DNA from: Geodermatophilus obscurus
GTDB taxonomy: Bacteria > Actinomycetota > Actinomycetes > Mycobacteriales > Geodermatophilaceae
Length of the DNA stretch: 64,000 nt
Assembly: GCF_900143215.1 (NCBI RefSeq)
Contig: NZ_FRDM01000014.1
Location: 42,910-106,909 of the forward strand
Direction: 5' to 3'
The notes below the pieces were generated by a model that saw only the letters and a list, made by a program, of their open reading frames with translations, did not search any database and was not told where the DNA came from. Position 1 is the stretch's first letter, and each line of letters opens with the position of its first letter. The translations under genes and the position numbers were made by a program. This document shows, piece after piece, positions 1 through 8,440 of this stretch.

Positions 1-33
1 AGTGTTATCCAGTCTTCCGTTCAGTCCCGTGGC

Positions 34-103
34 AGCCGGTGGAACCGTGGTAGCCGGTGGAACCGCGGCAGCCGGTGGAACCGCGGTAGCCGCTGGAACT
101 GAG
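34..103. repeat. 18-bp tandem repeat, nearly four units
   Basis: Units of 18 bp with the core AGCCGGTGGAACCG begin at 34, 52, 70 and 88; the last is incomplete and diverged. Read from position 2 on the plus strand, it encodes a six-residue period (VAGGTA, AAGGTA, VAAGTE) in a frame that ends at a TAG at 200-202. I cannot tell whether this is the tail of a gene cut by the window edge or non-coding. Nothing else is recognisable in 1-244. Confidence 0.8.
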
Positions 104-244
104 CTGCCGTCCCGTAGCGGTAGCGGGTCACTGACGCCCGCTACCCCTTTCGGGTGCCCGGGACCGGTCGCGCAGGCCGAGGGAGAGGTCATCGGCTGTT
201 AGCCTCTCGCCGCACGTCTCCTCCCCCCAATCCCCGAGGACCGG

Positions 245-2791
245 GTGACCGTGGCCGAACTCGATCCGAGCGCGCCCGCGCGGTGGTCGGCGTTCCGCCA
301 GCCATCTGTCGTGGCCGCCGGCGTCATCACGATGGCGCTGCCCTTCGTCGCCTACCTGCTGAGCGAAGCGATCAGCTCTGTGCGGCCGTGGGTGGTGGTG
401 GCGTTCTTCGTCGCGTTCATCGTGGCCGAGTCCCTCACGCTTGCCGTCGAGATCCGCTCGCACACCATCGCCTGCTCCGTCGGTGAGGTGGTGCTGGTCG
501 TCTCGCTCGTGGAGATGAGCGGCGCATGGACCGCGCTGGCGTACGCCGGGGCCATGTGGGCGATCAGCATCCGCGATCGCATCCCGGTCGCGAAGACCCT
601 CACCAACGTCGCGATGTACATCATCCAGGTAGGCGTCGCCGTGGTCCTGCTGGACCGCCTGCCCGTCGGTCCGCTCGACGACCCGGTGACGTGGCTCTGT
701 TACCTCGTTGCGGTCATCGCGGCGACGGCGGTGGGCACGGTGATCGTGGTAGCTGCGATCGCCATCACCCAGGGCGACCCCGGCCGGGCGATGCTGACCC
801 GGCTCTTCGCCCCCGTGCTCGTCGTCTATCCGCTGTCGACGGTCATCGGACTCGCCGCCTCGCTGATGGTCGACCGGACCGCTTGGGCCTGGCTCCTCCT
901 GCTCCCCGTTCTCCTCGCGCTGGCTCTGCTCTACCGGCGCTTCGCCCGGGTGACCCGCGAGAGCGAGCGCCTGGAGAGGGTCTACGAGTTCGCCCGCCGC
1001 GTGGAACAGGTCGGTGCGGACGAGGACGGTACGAGGCGGATCGTCGAGGCGGTCAAGGAGTTGCTGAACGCCGAGCGTGTGGCGCTCTGGCTACCGCCGT
1101 ACCTGGACGAAGAGCCATGTCTGGTCGTCGCCTCGGACGACGGCCGCAGCTGGTACGACGGCCCGAGCGACCCTGACGATCTGTTCCGTCGGCGGGCCAC
1201 CGAAGGTGCACACGACGGTCCGCTGCTGGTCTCCCCCGCTCGAGCGACCGAGGCCGAGGCTGCGGCTCTCGAACGCCGCGGTGCCCACGACCTGCTCGCC
1301 GCACCGGTGGCCACCGCCGCGGGAGAGCCCGGCTATCTGGAGATCTGCGACCGCCGCAGTGACGTCGTCTGGTTCTCCGACGGCGACCGGTCGGCGCTGG
1401 ACTCCATGCTCACCCACGTCAACGCCGCGATCCGGCAGCAGCAACTGCTGACCCAGATCCGGTACGACGCCGACCACGACCGGCTCACCGGCCTGCCCAA
1501 CCGGCAGCGCCTCGCGGTGGAGATCGACGAACTGCTCGCGGCCGACCCGGTCGCCGGGCGCGCGGGCCTCATCCTGGCCTCGCTGGACAACTACGCCGAA
1601 GTCACCGACACGCTCGGCCACGCGGCCAGCGACGAGCTGCTGCTGGTCACCGCCGGCCTGCTGCGCGAGCACGCCCCGCCGCAGGCGCTCGTGGCCCGCA
1701 TGGAGGGTGAGCAGTTCGCCGTCCTGCTCCCCGGGCTGTCGCTGCCCGCGACCGAGCGGGCCGCCCGCCGGCTGCGCGAGGCCACCTCGACTCGCGTCCG
1801 GGTCGCCGGCCTGGACCTCGAGGTGACGCTGACCATCGGCGTCGCCGCCGCCCCGGTGCACGGCGCGGACTCCGGCACGCTCATGCAGCGGGCCGACGTC
1901 GCCCTGCTGGCCGGGGCCGGCAAGAGCGGCGTGGCCAGCTACCACCCGGTGCTCGACCAGCAGAGCCTGCGCCGCCTGCAGCTCGGCACCGAGCTCGAGC
2001 AGGCCATGGCCGACGGCGACATCAGCGTCGTCTTCCAGCCGATCATCGACGCCCGCACCTCCGACATCGTCTCGGTCGAGACGCTGGTGCGCTGGGCGCA
2101 CCCGCGCTACGGGGCGATCGCGCCGGACGAGTTCATCCACCTCGCGGAGCAGATCGGCCGGATCGGTCCGCTGACCGACTACGTGCTCGACCTCGCGCTG
2201 GCCCGCTGTCGCCGCTGGCTGGACCGGGACATCGCGCTGTCGGTGGCGGTCAACCTCTCCGCCCGCTGCCTGACCGAGCCGGACCTGGTGGACCGGGTGC
2301 GCCGGGCGCTGCGCCGCCACGGCGTCCCCGGGGAGCTGCTGACCCTGGAGATCACCGAGGGCAGCGTCGTCGACGACTCGGTGCGCAGCAGCACCGTCCT
2401 GGCCGACCTGCACGCCCTGGGCCTGCGGCTGTCGATGGACGACTTCGGCACCGGCTACTCCTCGCTGTCCCAGCTGCGCCAGCTGCCCATCGACGAGGTG
2501 AAGATCGACAAGTCCTTCGTGCTGGGCATGTCGACCAGCCAGGGGGAGTCGTTCATCGCCCGCTCGATCATCGAGCTGGCCCACAACCTGGGCTTGCGGG
2601 TGGTGGCCGAGGGTGTCGAGGACGAGCTGACGCGCAACCTGCTCGCCGAGATGGGCTGCGACAAGCTGCAGGGCTTCCTGGTCAGCCGACCGCTGCCCGA
2701 CCAGCGGCTGGAGAGCTGGATCCTGGCCCGCACCGGCGTCCGCTCGGCCGTCGCCGGCACGCCGCACCGGCGGCTGTTCGTGCGCTCCTGA
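245..2791 (+). CDS. Membrane-anchored GAF-GGDEF-EAL cyclic-di-GMP protein
   Basis: This 848-residue protein has several hydrophobic segments in about residues 20-230. A GAF-like sensory region (about 245-400) follows, then a GGDEF domain (about 410-570) and an EAL domain (about 590-840). The GGDEF signature is degenerate: EGEQF at 487-491, so cyclase activity is doubtful. The EAL side keeps its key residues: E612 (written ETL), the EITE stretch, D732-D733 in DDFGTGYSS, K753 (VKIDK), E789 (EGVE) and Q809. I therefore infer a phosphodiesterase that degrades cyclic di-GMP, with the GGDEF domain as a possible GTP sensor. The start is GTG at 245; another GTG lies at 251. It stands alone upstream of tRNA-Thr. 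The signal it senses cannot be read from the sequence. Confidence 0.9.
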   Translation: MTVAELDPSAPARWSAFRQPSVVAAGVITMALPFVAYLLSEAISSVRPWVVVAFFVAFIVAESLTLAVEIRSHTIACSVGEVVLVVSLVEMSGAWTALAYAGAMWAISIRDRIPVAKTLTNVAMYIIQVGVAVVLLDRLPVGPLDDPVTWLCYLVAVIAATAVGTVIVVAAIAITQGDPGRAMLTRLFAPVLVVYPLSTVIGLAASLMVDRTAWAWLLLLPVLLALALLYRRFARVTRESERLERVYEFARRVEQVGADEDGTRRIVEAVKELLNAERVALWLPPYLDEEPCLVVASDDGRSWYDGPSDPDDLFRRRATEGAHDGPLLVSPARATEAEAAALERRGAHDLLAAPVATAAGEPGYLEICDRRSDVVWFSDGDRSALDSMLTHVNAAIRQQQLLTQIRYDADHDRLTGLPNRQRLAVEIDELLAADPVAGRAGLILASLDNYAEVTDTLGHAASDELLLVTAGLLREHAPPQALVARMEGEQFAVLLPGLSLPATERAARRLREATSTRVRVAGLDLEVTLTIGVAAAPVHGADSGTLMQRADVALLAGAGKSGVASYHPVLDQQSLRRLQLGTELEQAMADGDISVVFQPIIDARTSDIVSVETLVRWAHPRYGAIAPDEFIHLAEQIGRIGPLTDYVLDLALARCRRWLDRDIALSVAVNLSARCLTEPDLVDRVRRALRRHGVPGELLTLEITEGSVVDDSVRSSTVLADLHALGLRLSMDDFGTGYSSLSQLRQLPIDEVKIDKSFVLGMSTSQGESFIARSIIELAHNLGLRVVAEGVEDELTRNLLAEMGCDKLQGFLVSRPLPDQRLESWILARTGVRSAVAGTPHRRLFVRS

Positions 2792-2812
2792 GCGTCGGGC
2801 CGGGGACCCCCT

Positions 2813-2843
2813 GCGACAGGTTCCCGGAGGCGTCGGGTAGAGT
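2813..2843 (+). promoter_or_regulatory. Possible promoter for the tRNA-Thr / tRNA-Met / rpmG unit
   Basis: A TAGAGT -10-like hexamer (2838-2843) lies 19 bp downstream of a weak -35-like GCGACA (2813-2818), about 20 bp before tRNA-Thr. The -35 is poor, so this is tentative. Confidence 0.35.
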
Positions 2844-2862
2844 TCTCGACGGCTCGAAGCCC

Positions 2863-2935
2863 GCCCCTTTAGCTCAGTCGGCAGAGCGTCTCCATGGTAA
2901 GGAGAAGGTCTACGGTTCGATTCCGTAAAGGGGCT
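2863..2935 (+). tRNA. tRNA-Thr (anticodon GGT)
   Basis: A cloverleaf folds with acceptor arms GCCCCTT (2863-2869) and AAGGGGC (2928-2934) and discriminator T2935. The anticodon stem TCTCC/GGAGA flanks the loop ATGGTAA, placing GGT at 2896-2898. The T arm contains GGTTCGATTCC. CCA is not encoded. It reads ACC/ACU and leads the tRNA-Thr, tRNA-Met, rpmG cluster. Confidence 0.97.
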
Positions 2936-2992
2936 CTGGAACGCAGTGGCCGCTCGGCCCGGTCGCCGAGACCGGGTCGCACGGTCACGTCC

Positions 2993-3066
2993 GGCGGTGT
3001 AGCTCAGCCAGGCAGAGCAAGCGGCTCATAATCGCTGTGTCACCGGTTCAAATCCGGTCACCGCTA
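2993..3066 (+). tRNA. tRNA-Met (anticodon CAT, elongator type)
   Basis: Acceptor GGCGGTG (2993-2999) pairs with CACCGCT (3059-3065), with a terminal G-U, and the discriminator is A3066. The anticodon loop CTCATAA gives CAT at 3027-3029. The acceptor begins with a pair and the anticodon stem lacks the three G-C pairs of initiator tRNA, so it is not fMet. A lysidine-modified tRNA-Ile2 also carries CAT, but the position directly before rpmG fits elongator Met. CCA is not encoded. Confidence 0.93.
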
Positions 3067-3178
3067 CTCACGACGGACCCCGCGACCCGGGGTCCGTCGG
3101 CGTGTTGCAGCACCGTGCGGGCACCCGCCCGCACGTTCCCGGGCCCCGGCCCGGTACCGACAAGGCGAGGAGCGCCCC

Positions 3179-3343
3179 GTGGCAGCCACCGACATCCGTC
3201 CGAAGATCACCCTGGCCTGCCAGGAGTGCAAGAGCCGGAACTACATCACCCGCAAGAACCGGCGCAACGACCCCGACCGGCTCGAGCTGAAGAAGTTCTG
3301 CCCGAAGGACCGCAAGCACACGATCCACCGCGAGACGCGCTGA
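3179..3343 (+). CDS. rpmG: 50S ribosomal protein bL33
   Basis: A 54-residue protein of the large subunit beginning with GTG at 3179, behind AAGGCGAGGAG. The run ITLACQEC followed by [20 protein letters not shown] is diagnostic of bL33. The zinc-ribbon form of this family has two CxxC pairs. Here the first is intact (C14, C17) but the second reads FCPKD, keeping C41 with aspartate at 44. The zinc site therefore has three cysteines plus a possible Asp ligand, or is lost. It lies between tRNA-Met and hadA, as is common in actinobacteria. Confidence 0.96.
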   Translation: MAATDIRPKITLACQECKSRNYITRKNRRNDPDRLELKKFCPKDRKHTIHRETR

Positions 3344-3408
3344 CGCGGTCTCGAGCCACCGCAGGGACCCGCTGAGCCAGCGGTCCCTGCGAGAGGGAGG
3401 GCGGGAGC

Positions 3409-3855
3409 ATGGCACTCGATCCAACACTGGTCGGGCGCGGCTACCCGCCCTCCGCCGTCTACGAGGTCGGCCGGCAGAAAATCGCCGAGTTCGCCGACGC
3501 CATCGGAGCGGCCGATCCGGTGCACCGGGACACCGACGCCGCTCGCGCGGCCGGACACCCCGACGTCATCGCCCCGCCCACCTTCGCCATCGCCCTGACG
3601 CTGTCGGCCGCGGGCGTCGTCGTCGAGGACCCCGACGTCGCGCTGGACTACAGCCGCGTCGTCCACGGCGAGCAGCGCTTCACCCACCACCGGCCCATCC
3701 GTGCCGGCGACCGGCTCGTCGCCACCCCCACCATCGAGGCCGTGCGCAGCGTCGGCGGCAACGACCTGCTCACCACCCGGGTGGACGTCGCCACCGAGGA
3801 CGGCGAACCGGTCTGCTCCGCCACCTCGATGCTCGTCGCCCGGGGGACCGCGTGA
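3409..3855 (+). CDS. hadA: MaoC-like (R)-specific hydratase, HadA-type subunit
   Basis: This 148-residue hot-dog-fold protein matches the FAS1-like/MaoC N-terminal dehydratase family found beside rpmG in actinobacteria. The N-terminus ALDPTLVGR, the YEVGRQKIAEFADAIG segment and APPTFAI support it. In mycobacteria HadA is the substrate-binding partner of catalytic HadB in the 3-hydroxyacyl-ACP dehydratase of fatty acid elongation. The canonical catalytic Asp-His pair is absent here, as expected for the non-catalytic partner. The ATG at 3409 is preceded by GAGAGGGAGGG. hadB follows 49 bp later, so co-expression is likely. The exact acyl substrate in this organism is not evident. Confidence 0.85.
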   Translation: MALDPTLVGRGYPPSAVYEVGRQKIAEFADAIGAADPVHRDTDAARAAGHPDVIAPPTFAIALTLSAAGVVVEDPDVALDYSRVVHGEQRFTHHRPIRAGDRLVATPTIEAVRSVGGNDLLTTRVDVATEDGEPVCSATSMLVARGTA

Positions 3856-3904
3856 GCGACTCCACGACACGGCCGGCTCCGCCGGGCGGGAGCGAAGGGA
3901 GGGC

Positions 3905-4336
3905 ATGGTGACCGCCACGGTCCGAGCCGCCGACGTCGGCGTCGGCACCGAGCTGCCCGAGCAGACCTATCCGGTCACCCGAGCCGACCTGGTCCGCTAC
4001 GCCGGCGCCTCCGGGGACTTCAACCCCATCCACTGGAACGAGCGGGTGGCCACCGAGGTCGGCCTGCCCGGCGTCATCGCGCACGGGATGCTCACCATGG
4101 CGCTGGCCGCGCGCGCGGTCACCGCCTGGGCCGGTGACCCGGGCGCGCTGGTCGAGTACCACGTGCGCTTCGGCCGGCCGGTCGTCGTCCCCGACGACGA
4201 CGCCGGAGCCCGGGTGACGGTCCGCGGGAAGGTGGGCGCGCTAGGCGAGGACGGCCGAGCCCGGGTCGACCTCACCGTCACCAGCGGCGGCGAGAAGGTG
4301 CTCTCGCTGGCCCGCGCCACCGTCCAGCTGGCGTGA
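3905..4336 (+). CDS. hadB: MaoC-like (R)-specific hydratase, catalytic HadB-type subunit
   Basis: A 143-residue hot-dog protein with the hydratase-2 motif GDFNPIHWNE, containing the catalytic pair D38 and H43. GVIAHGMLTMALAARAV forms the central helix. It should catalyse dehydration of (R)-3-hydroxyacyl thioesters as a heterodimer with the preceding HadA-like protein. I chose ATG 3905 because it gives the family length and follows GGGAGGGC. The reading frame is open further upstream, but that sequence overlaps hadA. The TGA at 4334-4336 overlaps a GTG in GTGA, which would couple a now-broken small ORF. Many actinobacteria have murB next; it is absent here. Confidence 0.88.
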   Translation: MVTATVRAADVGVGTELPEQTYPVTRADLVRYAGASGDFNPIHWNERVATEVGLPGVIAHGMLTMALAARAVTAWAGDPGALVEYHVRFGRPVVVPDDDAGARVTVRGKVGALGEDGRARVDLTVTSGGEKVLSLARATVQLA

Positions 4337-4474
4337 GTGCGACGCGGCCGGCCGGGCTCGCGCTGGCCGCCGCCCTGCTGCTGCTCCCCCGCTGTCAGCG
4401 AGGTCGGCGCGGCGCTGGCCGACCTGCCCGCGGCGCTCGACGTCCTCACCGAGGCGGGCGCTCTCGACGACTGA
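4333..4474 (+). pseudogene. Small ORF downstream of hadB, broken by a one-base shift
   Basis: GTG at 4333 overlaps the hadB stop (GTGA) and opens a frame with a hydrophobic, signal-like start (VSATRPAGLALAAALLLLP). After the five-C run at 4386-4390, the coherent coding pattern moves to the +1 frame (SEVGAALADLPAALDVL) and stops at TGA 4472-4474. Removing one C would give a continuous 46-residue product. A gene-end repeat element begins exactly at this TGA, as it does after real genes elsewhere in the window, which supports the stop being genuine. It may be a pseudogene, a sequencing error in a homopolymer, or a shifty site. I do not recognise the family. Confidence 0.4.
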
Positions 4475-4585
4475 AGGACCCCGTCCTCCTCACCGTGGAA
4501 GGACCTCGTCCTCCCCACCCTTCGCAGGCTCAGGGTGGGACCCGGGACGAGGCCTGCGGCGAGCCTCTGGACGGAGCCAGGGGCC
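4474..4585 (+). repeat. Gene-end hairpin element E1, nested double copy
   Basis: An outer copy (AAGGACCCCGTCCTCC...CACCG at the left; a GCGGCGAGCC...GGGGCC right arm) is interrupted by a complete inner copy at about 4496-4554. The inner copy has arms GGACCTCGTCC and GGGACGAGGCC around a CGCAGGCTCAGG apex. The outer copy starts at the stop codon of the preceding small ORF. The convergent aspartate aminotransferase ends at 4590, so this may also terminate transcription from both sides. Confidence 0.8.
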
Positions 4586-4589
4586 GCTC

Positions 4590-5831
4590 TCAGCCGGCCG
4601 TGCCGAGGAGTCGCTGCATCCGGCTCACGCCCTCGACGAGGTCGTCGTCACCGAGCGCGTAGGACATCCGCAGGTAGCCCGGCGTGCCGAACGCCTCACC
4701 CGGGACGACGGCGACCTCCGCCTCCTCGAGGATGATCTCGGCGAGCTGCACGCTGTCCTGCGCCGTCCGGCCGGCGACCGGCCGGCCCAGCAGCGCCTTG
4801 ACCGACGGGTAGACGTAGAAGGCGCCGCGAGGCTCGGGGCAGGCCACGCCGGGGATCTCGCGCAGCATCGAGACGATCGTGCGACGCCGCCGGTCGAAGG
4901 CCTCGCGCATCGTGGCCGCGGCCGACAGGTCACCGGTGAGCGCGGCGACGGCGGCGGCCTGCGACACGTTGGCCACGTTGGAGGTGGCGTGCGACTGCAG
5001 GTTGGTCGCGGCCTTGACGACGTCGGCCGGCCCGACGACCCAGCCCACCCGCCAGCCGGTCATCGCGTAAGTCTTGGCCACCCCGTTGACGACGACGCAG
5101 CGGTCGGCGAGCTCGGGGACGACGACCGGCATCGACGGCGCGGTGGCCCCGTCGTAGGTGAGGTGCTCGTAGATCTCGTCGGTGAGCACCCACAGCCCGT
5201 TCTCCAGCGCCCAGCGGCCGATCTCCTCGACCAGCTCGGGCGGGTACACGGCGCCCGTCGGGTTGGACGGCGAGCAGAACAGCAGCACCTTGGTGCGCGG
5301 CGTCCGGGCGGCCTCGAGCTGGGCGACCGACACCAGGTAGCCGCTCTCCTCGTCGGCCACGACGGGCACCGGCACGCCGCCGGCCAGGGCGATCGCCTCG
5401 GGGTAGGTGGTCCAGTACGGCGCAGGCAGCAGCACCTCGTCGCCCGGGTCGAGCATCGTGGCGAAGGCCTCGTACACGGCCTGCTTGCCGCCGTTGGTCA
5501 CCAGCACGTTGGCCGGGGTGACCGGCAGCCCCGAGTCGCGGGCGGTCTTGGCGACGATCGCCTCCTTGAGCGCCGGCAGACCTCCCGCAGGGGTGTAGCG
5601 GTGCATCGCCGGCTGCCGGCAGGCGGCGACGGCGGCCTCGACGATGTAGTCCGGCGTCGGGAAGTCCGGCTCGCCGGCGCCGAAGCCGATGACCGGCTTG
5701 CCCGCGGCCTTGAGCGCCTTGGCCCTGGCGTCGACCGCCAGGGTCGCCGACTCGGCGATGGCGGCCACGCGGCGGGAGACGCGCCGGTCGGCGGGCGGGG
5801 CAGCGGACTCCGTGGGGGAGGCGGCGGTCAT
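4590..5831 (-). CDS. aspC: Class I/II pyridoxal-phosphate aminotransferase (aspartate aminotransferase type)
   Basis: This 413-residue aminotransferase of the Igamma aspartate aminotransferase group transfers amino groups between aspartate and 2-oxoglutarate using pyridoxal phosphate. Visible landmarks: [12 protein letters not shown] near 49-60, [14 protein letters not shown]190 in SPSNPTG, D218 and Y221 in LTDEIYEH, the Schiff-base lysine K253 in [16 protein letters not shown], and the substrate-carboxylate arginine in GYLRMSYA near the C-terminus. Prephenate or kynurenine transamination is possible for close relatives and cannot be excluded. It is transcribed away from tRNA-Trp and secE. 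ATG 5831 gives about 17 variable residues before [15 protein letters not shown]; that leader is unconserved, so a slightly later start is possible. Confidence 0.9.
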   Translation of the reverse strand: MTAASPTESAAPPADRRVSRRVAAIAESATLAVDARAKALKAAGKPVIGFGAGEPDFPTPDYIVEAAVAACRQPAMHRYTPAGGLPALKEAIVAKTARDSGLPVTPANVLVTNGGKQAVYEAFATMLDPGDEVLLPAPYWTTYPEAIALAGGVPVPVVADEESGYLVSVAQLEAARTPRTKVLLFCSPSNPTGAVYPPELVEEIGRWALENGLWVLTDEIYEHLTYDGATAPSMPVVVPELADRCVVVNGVAKTYAMTGWRVGWVVGPADVVKAATNLQSHATSNVANVSQAAAVAALTGDLSAAATMREAFDRRRRTIVSMLREIPGVACPEPRGAFYVYPSVKALLGRPVAGRTAQDSVQLAEIILEEAEVAVVPGEAFGTPGYLRMSYALGDDDLVEGVSRMQRLLGTAG

Positions 5832-5924
5832 GGCCCCATCATGTCGGAGGACGACCTCCGCGGTCGCCTCCGTACCCCGTCGGGAGCCCCGCCGCCCGGC
5901 ACGGAACGGTCACCGCCCGGCAGG

Positions 5925-5955
5925 TTGGCTGGCGGCCTCGGCGGTCCCGTACACT
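5925..5955 (+). promoter_or_regulatory. Probable promoter for tRNA-Trp / secE-nusG
   Basis: TTGGCT (5925-5930) and TACACT (5950-5955) are separated by 19 bp. They lie upstream of tRNA-Trp and secE and downstream of the divergent aminotransferase start. The -10 is good; the spacer is one or two bases long. Confidence 0.45.
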
Positions 5956-6103
5956 GGCGGCCCTGGGGCCACTGACCCCGCCACCGGCGTGCCCCGGAAC
6001 CCTCGTGGGAACGGTGCCGTCCGGAGCGGGCCACGCGGTCCCGGGCGGCCCCGTCCCGGGCCCCACCCCGAGCGCGCGACGGGTGGGGGGACGAGGTCCT
6101 CCA

Positions 6104-6176
<73 letters not shown>

Positions 6177-6282
6177 CCCGTGCCGCCGGCACCTGTGCCG
6201 GCGGCGTGCACGACCGTACGACAGCACCACCGACCGTCGGCCTGAGGACAGCGGCCACCACCACCGAGGCGAGCGAGGCGCA

Positions 6283-6834
6283 GTGAGCGACGAGAAGCCG
6301 GCACGCGAGGGCGATCCCCGCGCCGCCTCCGACGCCGAGCCCACCGACGAGCAGCTCGACCGCGAGGCTCCCGGCGTGGCCGACGCCGCCGAGCTGGAGG
6401 CCGCCGAGGCCGAGGTCGCCGCTGAGGCGGAGACCGACGAGGACAAGGTCGTGGCCGCGCGGCCCACCGGCGCCCGCCGCGGGAGCCGGATCACCGCCGG
6501 GGACGACGAGGACGACGACGAGTCGGCGCCCCGCAGCCGTCGGGTCGCCCGCGAGCGCACGCCGTCCCGGCCCGCCGGGTCGGCCGCCGAAGGAGGCGCC
6601 ACCCGGTCCCGCGCCGCCGCAGAACGCGATCGCGCCGCCGCGACACGGCAGCGGCGCAACCTCCGACGCTTCCTGCGCGAGGTCGTCGCCGAGCTGCGCA
6701 AGGTCATCTGGCCCGGGCGCCGCGAGCTGATCACCTACACGACCGTCGTCATCGTCTTCGTGGCCTTCATCGTCGCCCTGGTGGCCGGCCTGGACCTCCT
6801 CTTCGCCCAGGGTGTGCTCGCCGTCTTCGGCTGA
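6283..6834 (+). CDS. secE: Preprotein translocase subunit SecE with long charged N-terminal extension
   Basis: SecE clamps the SecY channel of the Sec translocon in the cytoplasmic membrane. The conserved core is the last ~58 residues: RRFLREVVAELRKVIWPGRR, then one transmembrane helix (TTVVIVFVAFIVALVAGLDL). The preceding ~125 residues are unusual in length. They are first acidic and Ala/Glu rich, then Arg/Ser rich, and predicted disordered by eye. GTG 6283 follows GAGGCGAGCGAGGCG and gives 183 residues. The frame is open upstream through tRNA-Trp, so an earlier start is not credible. nusG follows 39 bp downstream, as in the classic secE-nusG pair. Confidence 0.92.
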   Translation: MSDEKPAREGDPRAASDAEPTDEQLDREAPGVADAAELEAAEAEVAAEAETDEDKVVAARPTGARRGSRITAGDDEDDDESAPRSRRVARERTPSRPAGSAAEGGATRSRAAAERDRAAATRQRRNLRRFLREVVAELRKVIWPGRRELITYTTVVIVFVAFIVALVAGLDLLFAQGVLAVFG

Positions 6835-6873
6835 GCCCACCCGCGCCTGCACCACCGACAAGGAAGAGACACC

Positions 6874-7767
6874 GTGACCGACCCCCGCGAGCCCTTCGAC
6901 ACCGACAGCGCCGTCGAGGCCATCGACCTCGACGACGCTCGCTTCGACGTGCGCGGCACGACGGACGTCGAGACCGGCGCCGGCGAGACCGGTGCTGCCG
7001 AGGGCTCCGTCGACACCGCCGACCAGGACGCCCTCACCGGCGTGGCCGACGTCGCGCCCGGCGTCGAGACCGGCGACCCCGCCAGCCTGGCGACCGACCC
7101 GCTCGCCGCCCCGGCGGAGTCCTCCGAGCTGGCCGACCAGGCCGAGGACGACGAGGAGGCCGACCCGGCCGAGGCCATGCGCAAGGTCCTGCGCAGCCAG
7201 TTCGGCGACTGGTACGTCATCCACTCGTACGCCGGCTACGAGAACAAGGTGAAGACCAACCTGGAGTCGCGCATCCAGTCGCTGGACATGGAGGACTACA
7301 TCTTCCAGATCGAGGTGCCCACCGAGGAGGTCACCGAGATCAAGAACGGCAAGCGCACGCAGGTCAACCGGAAGAAGCTGCCCGGCTACCTGCTGGTCCG
7401 CATGGACCTCAACGACGAGTCCTGGGGTGCGGTGCGCAACACCCCCGGCGTCACGGGGTTCGTCGGGGCGACCTCCCGTCCCTCGCCGCTGAGCATCGAC
7501 GAGGTCGTCAGCCTGCTCGCCCCCGCGGCCACCCCGCAGGCCGCCCGGACGGCGGAGACCACGAGCACCACCACCGCCGCCGCACCGACCACCGTCGTCG
7601 ACTTCGAGGTCGGCGAGTCGGTCACCGTCATGGACGGCCCGTTCGCGACGCTCCCGGCCACGATCAACGAGATCAACGCCGAGCAGCAGAAGCTGCAGGT
7701 GCTCGTGTCCATCTTCGGCCGGGAGACGCCGGTCGAGCTGTCGTTCAACCAGGTCCAGAAGATCTAG
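6874..7767 (+). CDS. nusG: Transcription termination/antitermination factor NusG
   Basis: NusG binds elongating RNA polymerase and links it to Rho or to ribosomal protein uS10. The 297-residue protein has an acidic extension of about 110 residues. The NGN domain then starts near W113 ([20 protein letters not shown]), and a C-terminal KOW domain contains [20 protein letters not shown]. The NGN-KOW linker is also long and Ala/Thr rich (about 220-245). GTG 6874 is preceded by AAGGAAGAG. The TAG stop at 7765-7767 overlaps the first bases of repeat element E2. rplK and rplA follow, the usual order. Confidence 0.96.
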   Translation: MTDPREPFDTDSAVEAIDLDDARFDVRGTTDVETGAGETGAAEGSVDTADQDALTGVADVAPGVETGDPASLATDPLAAPAESSELADQAEDDEEADPAEAMRKVLRSQFGDWYVIHSYAGYENKVKTNLESRIQSLDMEDYIFQIEVPTEEVTEIKNGKRTQVNRKKLPGYLLVRMDLNDESWGAVRNTPGVTGFVGATSRPSPLSIDEVVSLLAPAATPQAARTAETTSTTTAAAPTTVVDFEVGESVTVMDGPFATLPATINEINAEQQKLQVLVSIFGRETPVELSFNQVQKI

Positions 7768-7827
7768 GACCCCGGTGCCCCCCGACCCGCGCTCCGCTCG
7801 GGCCGGGACCCTGCACCGGGGCCTTCC
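7766..7827 (+). repeat. Gene-end hairpin element E2
   Basis: AGGACCCCGGTGCCCCCC, apex CGCTCCGCTCGGG, then GGGACCCTGCACCGGGGCC and TTCC. The AG of the nusG TAG stop is the first two bases of the element. The outer arms pair (GGACCCCGGTGC with GCACCGGGGCC), giving a hairpin between nusG and rplK. Confidence 0.85.
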
Positions 7828-7860
7828 AGCCCAGACCACGAAGGAAGAAGAAGGAAAGCG

Positions 7861-8289
7861 ATGCCCCCCAGGAAGCGGTTGACCGCGGTCATCAAGCTCC
7901 AGATCAACGCCGGTGCGGCCACGCCAGCCCCGCCCGTCGGTCCGGCGCTGGGCCAGCACGGCGTCAACATCATGGAGTTCTGCAAGGCGTACAACGCCGC
8001 CACGGAGTCGCAGCGCGGCAACGTGATCCCGGTCGAGATCTCGGTCTACGAGGACCGCTCGTTCACCTTCGTCACCAAGACCCCGCCGGCGGCGCGCATG
8101 CTGCTCAAGGCGGCCGGTGTGGAGAAGGGCTCCGGCGAGCCGCACAAGACCAAGGTCGCCACGGTCACGCGTGACCAGGTCCGCGAGATCGCCCAGACCA
8201 AGATGGCCGACCTCAACGCCAACTCCCTCGACGAGGCGGAGAAGATCATCGCCGGCACCGCCCGGTCGATGGGCATCACCGTCCAGTAA
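7861..8289 (+). CDS. rplK: 50S ribosomal protein uL11
   Basis: uL11 lies at the base of the L7/L12 stalk and binds the GTPase-associated 23S rRNA region together with the L10-L12 complex. The 142-residue length is standard. Diagnostic segments are [30 protein letters not shown] and the C-terminal rRNA-binding part with KTKVATVT, ending in [13 protein letters not shown] 7861 follows GGAAGAAGAAGGAAAG. It sits between nusG and rplA, with hairpin elements on both sides that may tune co-transcription. Confidence 0.97.
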   Translation: MPPRKRLTAVIKLQINAGAATPAPPVGPALGQHGVNIMEFCKAYNAATESQRGNVIPVEISVYEDRSFTFVTKTPPAARMLLKAAGVEKGSGEPHKTKVATVTRDQVREIAQTKMADLNANSLDEAEKIIAGTARSMGITVQ

Positions 8290-8291
8290 CA

Positions 8292-8357
8292 GAAGGACCC
8301 CGCTGCCCCCCCAGCCCTCGCTCCGCTCGGGCCGGGGCCCTGCACCGGGGCCGTTCC
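8292..8357 (+). repeat. Gene-end hairpin element E3
   Basis: GAAGGACCCCGCTGCCCCCC, apex CGCTCCGCTCGGG, then GGGGCCCTGCACCGGGGCCGTTCC, starting 2 bp after the rplK TAA. It closely resembles E2 (same apex). The rplK-rplA spacer is about 150 bp because of it. Confidence 0.85.
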
Positions 8358-8440
8358 ATCACCGCACCTGTGGGAGGGCCACGCCAGGCCCGCGCACCAC
8401 AGGACTCCCGGCCGAGGCGCCGGGGGAGAGGACAACCACC

